DNA from: Monarcha castaneiventris obscurior
Taxonomy: Eukaryota; Chordata; Aves; Passeriformes; Monarchidae
Assembly (NCBI GenBank): GCA_026261815.1
Contig: JAMPIT010000856.1
Span: forward strand, 10,462,001 to 10,526,000
Length of the DNA stretch: 64,000 bases
Reading direction: 5' to 3'
The notes under the pieces are model-generated. The model worked only from the letters and a program-made list of their open reading frames with translations. It did not search any database and was not told the DNA's origin. Within the stretch, counting starts at the first letter, position 1. Each line of letters starts with the position of its first letter. Shown piece by piece: positions 58,201 to 64,000 of the stretch. Both the position numbers and the translations under genes were made by a program.

Positions 58201-61200
58201 ACCATTCTTACAGCTTTAGCTCAAGGTTATTATTGCTGCTCTGTGCTCAGAAGGGAAGAGTGCATACTAATTACAGACATTTTATCTTAATTTCCATAGC
58301 AATTAAATGTTATTTTAAAAGGCTAATCTGAAATATTTTCTAAGTGATCCACTTGGGTGACACCCTTGCACCATTTTTAGGAAAGCCATGAAAATGTATT
58401 TAAATGTGTACTAAGGTCTTGATTCAGAACCCAAATCTCACTTTTCACTATTACTTTTCAGTAATACGTAAATATGAAATGCATATTCCTTGGAAAAAAA
58501 CACCCACAACAAAGGAGTTCACACCAGTGATAAATTTAAACAGCAGCAGAATATCAGGATAGCTTTGACAGCATAGCTGATGTAAAGGAGAAATATTAAA
58601 GTAAAAATAAAATAAAACAATCTTTATTGAAGAAATTTATGTTTTAAAGAAAGTAGGAAAGCTTTGTGGTTATTTACACAGAAACCATTGATTTTTCTTA
58701 ACTACTCTGTAATGCATCTATGCAGTAATTTAGAAAGCTTATACTTAAAACAGATGCCAGCATTATTCTTCAGAGAGTACTCAGAGCACAGTGAGTGTGA
58801 GACAGATGGATGCAGGAGAATCAATAGTTCAGAGAACTCCATCAGGTGCATGCGTTTCGCATAGGTCAAGTTTGATGAAACCCGAGCTTCGTGAATCAAC
58901 ACTTCTGATGTAAATAATTCACAGTAATGGAAAAAAATCCTCTATGCTTCTATGGGATGAATATAAATGCACTTTAAAAATAATTGTTAGTGAGTTACAA
59001 TATGAACTGATTCTTGCAGCTGGTTTATACATACATGTGATCCTGCTAACACAGAGTTTTAGTATAGCAAGAGGTTGGAGATTTTTGTTTTAGTAATGAG
59101 TTTAGCAAAATAAGGAAAACTATAAACTTTAAGCTGAGTGGCATTTGCAATACAGTAATGCTGCAGCCTCTTTGCTCTTTTAATGAATATACTGTAAAAA
59201 AAAATTATAAATCTTCAATTAGTATTTAAATCTGACCTCATTCCTGATTTTGTACGTGTATCTTCAGGTTTTAAATATTCCAAGATTACTCTAATATGAC
59301 CTCCCTTTGGGAGCAGCTCCACAGGGCTCTCACAGGTCCAAGAGGAAAAGGTACAAACTGCACAGTGAGGTGACTTGCACTCGGTGATCAGAACAGGACT
59401 CCTGTTGCCTTGACAGTGAAGTAAGAAAAGCTCAGCTTAGTCTGGATCTCCCTAAAGAGATGGAACTTAATTCTGATCCAGCATGTTTATTCACCTGCTG
59501 CAGCTCTATACAGTTTGGTGTCACTACTTCTGGTTTTCACTGGTAGGGAGGAAAAACCAAAGATAATTATGTGTTGTTACCATTTTTCTCCGCCAGAACT
59601 GTAGTGGATTCCAGATCAGAGACTATGTAGGATGAGAATAAGAGCTGCTTTGTTTTGCTGAGAATGTTTATCATTGCTTTTCCTGACAGTCTTATAGAGG
59701 AACTTTTCAAGCCCCCTCACAAGGATGAAATTTAAGTAGATAAGGGTGAAACTTCAATATTGAGTTGTAACTTGGATTCATTCCCACACAACTGAACTCA
59801 GTTATGAAATTTATAACCTTAAAAGCCTAAATAAAAATAACAAGGGCAAAAGGAACTGATGGGAGGTTGTGTATTTTTCTTCTGTGTTTGTAGAAAAATA
59901 GCAATATATTTCTTTGCCAGTCAAAATTAATACTTTAAAAGAGTCACCAAGACGAATGCAAAAAACCTTCAAATTTATAATGCTTAAATAATATAAATAC
60001 TATTTTTATATTCCATGATGCCTGGATATACCATGGATTCTTAAAACTACTGTCGAACAAGTTCCGTGAACTGTCAGTGTCTCTTTAGCAATAAAATTTC
60101 CAGAAGACTGGAAAGAAAACCCAATGTTGTGTAAATATTTTAAAGTTAATGACGCCACAAGTAATCCCAGACATGTTAATTGAAGATCAGTTCTCATGCA
60201 CTTAACAGACTGCTTAAGATGGAAACAGGAGAAACAAAATTAACAATCAGTGCTGATTGATCTGTTTTTTATGGAAAACAGATACTGAACAGGAATACTG
60301 GTGCTGTGGATGACATCACAGCCTTGACAGAAAATGTCCCGTTGTTTCATTTAATGTACTTCATTTGGCCGTAATGTCTTGCCTGATTACAGTTTTTAAA
60401 ACAAGTGGGTTATCTGATGTTCAGCCCTTTAGGCTGGAATGATAAACTGAAACAAACTGCAAAAATCATCATCGGGTTGAAAGGTGTGTGGTAGAAGTGT
60501 GTGTTTGGGGGAACTTTGTCAGATCTATTTTTAGGCTTGATGTTATTTAGGATCCTTCCTGGAGAATGACATTCTGAGACATCTTTCATCTGTCAGGAAA
60601 GGCATGCTTTGGGACGTAAAAAGAAGTCCGCAGTTGAAAAGTGATGCTAAATTATTTCAGACCACAAATAAGAGTAGAGGTTGTCAACAGTGAATTTGCA
60701 TCTCTATGGTGACACTTAAAAAGCCCAGCTGAGGCAACTGAAAGTGTGAAATTAGAGAACATACACTAAAGAATGATGAATCCCTTTGTGGATGTCATAA
60801 TTCCTGAGTAATATGAACTCTAGTGTGCTGGAGTTTGGAATTTAAGAGATTTTTAACATCTGAAATGAAATAATCACCACTGAGTTTAACTTGTTTTATT
60901 TATTGCCAGTGTTCAGCAGCTTAGGTTGCCTGATCCATCCACTCAGACTATTCCAGTTGGTAACTGGAATGGTACATTCTTTACCTAGAAATGCAATGGC
61001 CTCTCTGTCCATAGAAGACATCACTTTTTTAGAAAATAATCTGTAAATAGACTTTTTGCTATTCCAAATTACATTTTTTCTTAATGTTCAATATTGCTTT
61101 CCAATAGAAATAATAGTTGTGTTAATATTCTTACTAAAAAAAATATGTTTGTGTACATGATTTAGCTTAAAAAATTATTGGGAGTTTGCAATATAAACCA

Positions 61201-64000
61201 ACATTGCTTAATCAAACCTTAGACAAACAGCTGCCTCACAAGCTGGGGTAAAATTCTGACTTTATCCGTGGAAGTCTCTTAAGTTTCAGGGAGAAGTCAG
61301 GGAAGGAAGTTGCTATTGCACGGTGGTTGACCGTTCTTGGTTTCAGCTGAATCCAGAGATCTTTGTTGATCACAGTAGCAGCCAAAGAATTATTCTAATG
61401 TGCAAGAAAGAAAACAAAAACACCAGAAAGTGTTCCAAATTCTGAGAGACTTGTCAAGAATAAAATGTGTTTGTTGCTTTGGTGACAAGAACAAAGCCAG
61501 CAAGGAAGGATGTTTGCAATTAAATCTTAAAAAAAGGGTTTCCAATTACATTTATTTCTAAAATGCATGGCAAAAAAAAAGTTAGTTTGGAGTCTCCATA
61601 CTTCTTTTTTATGACAAGAGAAACTTTGCTTTGTGACATTCATTGAACAATGTCACATCTTGCTTTTTCTTTCTCAACTCTTAACTCCAACCTCTCAAAA
61701 GGAGATTTACACACTGTCTCAGAAATCCTACATATCTAGATTAACAAGAAATAAATTGGCCTTGGATGTTGGCAAATCTCAAAACCATATGTTCAGAGAG
61801 TTCTTTCATTTGGTTGTAATTAATTTTTTACAAAATTAGTAGCTTTAATCAGTTGAATACCTGGATGGAGTCTGAATCCTGCTATGGGTGTTTGAAGTCT
61901 CAGGGAGTTGTAGTAGATCAAGAAAAGCTTTCGTAGCTGTGGCCTTTCTACTTTCACTATATACATCTGTGCTAAATAATACTGAGGTTAATTCTGCCCT
62001 TTGTCATAATGATACAAATCCAAAATAAAGCCTTAATACTGCAAGGACTAAGTGCATGTACTCCAGGCAAGAGACAAATCCTATATATTACAGCAGTAAT
62101 ATATACATGCTTAACTTGCAGCAGATTAATATCTCTTCAGGATTTAATTTAAGCAGACACTTCTGGTTTCAGTGGATGTCACCTGGAGCAGAGCTTGGTG
62201 TGCTGGTTGGAGACATTGTGCTTTGCTCACTGTTATTGCTTGATCTCTAACAAGTCCCAGGGGCTTCCAGTCACTTAGCGTTCATTATTTAGGCAAAAAC
62301 TCATTAAAAGGCATCCTAAAATGCTGTAAAATAGTGATTACAAAACCTCTGAACAAAGAAAGAACAATACATCTGAAACTGCTGCTTGAAATATCTCAGA
62401 AGTAGAATTTTTCAGTTACAAAGCATTTTAAATTATTCTGGGTTAAGTTACTTCAAGGTATATTTTTAAGTAGTATCCATAAATTTGTCCCTAGAAAAAT
62501 ATCAAAAGGGTGAAAAAGAACCCTTGTTTTAGTTGTGCCCCTGTGCTGAGTAGTCATACTTTGCATTGGCTCCCTGATAAACATTGCAGTGGAGAGTAAT
62601 TCTGAAAAAGAAAAATGGAAGAGCAGCTTTCCTTCCAGCACATTGCAGTATAACGTCTTATGACACAGCTAAGTATAGCTAATTTATTTGGCGCAAAGGG
62701 GTTATTAAGATGAAGATTAATGCACAAATAACTCTTTTTCCTGGAAGCTTACTGTGATGCATAAACTCACAAAATCTGTTGCATGGGAGGGTTTACAACT
62801 GTGCTCAGTGTAGCTGGGATCTTTGTATCAGTGCAGTAATACTCAGGGTGCTCTTGCAGAGGGCACTGCACAACAGGGGACAAGGGCCTGGACATTCCTT
62901 TTACCACCACAAACATGTAAGTGTGTACTCTGGAAGAGGAATGATTGTACCTGGGGTTCAAGATCCATTATGATTCCAAAAGGAGTCAGTGCCATGATTC
63001 CATACTCATAGAGAGCCTAGAGAAGCCACTAAGCAACAAATGAGAATTGGGGGGTTTTTGGTAGCTGTTTTATAAATTACTAGACCATCATGGACTGCTT
63101 TTGTTTTGTTTTGCCTTTCTTTGGAGAACTGAGTATTAGGTAGAAATAATACTGTTATTTTGGGATCTTGCCCTGAGTAACCCCTCTATATAACTTCCTC
63201 TATGCATCTAATGTGTATCACATGTCAGGGGCAATAATTTGCAGGAATACGTCAGAATGTCCCTCTAGTAAGGTTAGGGGTAATAAACTGTTGTTAGTAG
63301 TTCCAAGGTCAAACCTTAGTTCTTTCCATGGAAGTAAAAGATAGTGCTGCATTACCTTGTCAAGTTAATACAGTGTGATAGAGCAGCTCAGGCAGCACAT
63401 CCTGAAAGACTGTAAATGTCTAATAGATTTAGGAAAACTGTACCTCAGGGAACATATTAGGAAGGATTCATCAATGGATCAAAACTGTCTTGGAGCCTTA
63501 CTTATTGGGGACCAGCACAGTTTTAAATTATTGCTTTCTTAAGAAAAGCCTCAAGACAAATTGTATTTCTTAGATTAGCTTTACACAAGTGGTCAATAGT
63601 TTCTGTTGGAGAATTTCGAGGGTTTGTGGGGTTTTTTTTTTTAACACTGGCATGAGCAATTTCAATAATTTGAACTCGGTAATTAAGTTTTGATTTTTTT
63701 CCCAAGTGATTTTCAAATTGCTTAATGTGCTGCTTATAGTCTGTCATTCTTTGCAGATGAAATTGGACATATTTGTGAAGTGTCTTAGAAGCATGTCTCT
63801 AATGACAAAGAACTTTAATTATAAGATATGGGTTTGCAAGTCGCGCATTAATTAGACACAAAATTAGCAAAGTGTGAAGTTTGTACACATGTTCACACAC
63901 ACACAGAACATCAGGAAGTTTTCATCCATAGATGTGTCCCAATGTATGTAAGCATTTGGAATCAATACTGGTTTAAGGGGAATAGCAATTAATAAGAATT
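52291..64000. other. No supported exon; long intron or intergenic DNA
   Basis: Nearly 12 kb of AT-rich DNA. All frames are short and broken, and I found no interval with paired strong splice sites and coding-like peptide on either strand, although this part was scanned less closely than the left half. A few short A/T runs occur and no transposon was recognised. It fits a long first intron of a plus-strand gene starting in the CpG island. Confidence 0.5.

Overview
The window looks like a bird genome, probably a songbird. It is AT-rich and low in repeats. It carries two short fragments resembling the 3' end of avian CR1 LINEs, one solo LTR of the bird ERVL type, a GATA microsatellite and a CpG-island promoter. 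No bacterial-type genes, tRNA or rRNA genes or CRISPR arrays were seen. None of the longer uninterrupted reading frames is a whole gene. The coding signal is in short exons, most of them 30-230 bases, and these were worked out here by eye from splice sites, reading phase and peptide composition.

From about 48.4 kb down to position 78, the minus strand carries what appears to be one very large spliced gene, called gene A below. About 49 exon candidates are listed, giving roughly 1,600 residues. Runs of neighbouring exons agree in phase: 43188 to 41368, 38991 to 36850, 32000 to 30590, 26737 to 26205, 17367 to 16717, 16258 to 14277, 13832 to 12442, 9910 to 9220, and 6708 to 3819. Some joins between runs do not fit, so exons are missing or some boundaries are wrong. 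The product is largely helical, with no catalytic motif and no membrane segment that I trust. I do not recognise the family with certainty. CFAP54, a giant ciliary central-apparatus protein, is a guess based on size, exon density and a possible head-to-head arrangement with a CDK17-like promoter. No sequence comparison was possible.

Three exons whose phases otherwise fit carry lesions: an in-frame TGA (41966-42031) and two single-base frame breaks in homopolymers (26220-26225 and 9244-9247). Either gene A is decaying in this lineage or the assembly has errors there.

From about 49.6 to 52.3 kb the base composition rises into a CpG island, centred on 51.2-52.3 kb. It is probably a promoter and may serve gene A to the left and an unseen gene to the right. 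From 52.3 to 64 kb no exon could be supported; this is probably a long first intron or intergenic DNA. A second, smaller CpG-rich block with a GTCTCTCGGGG-type minisatellite lies at 28.6-29.45 kb, inside the span of gene A.
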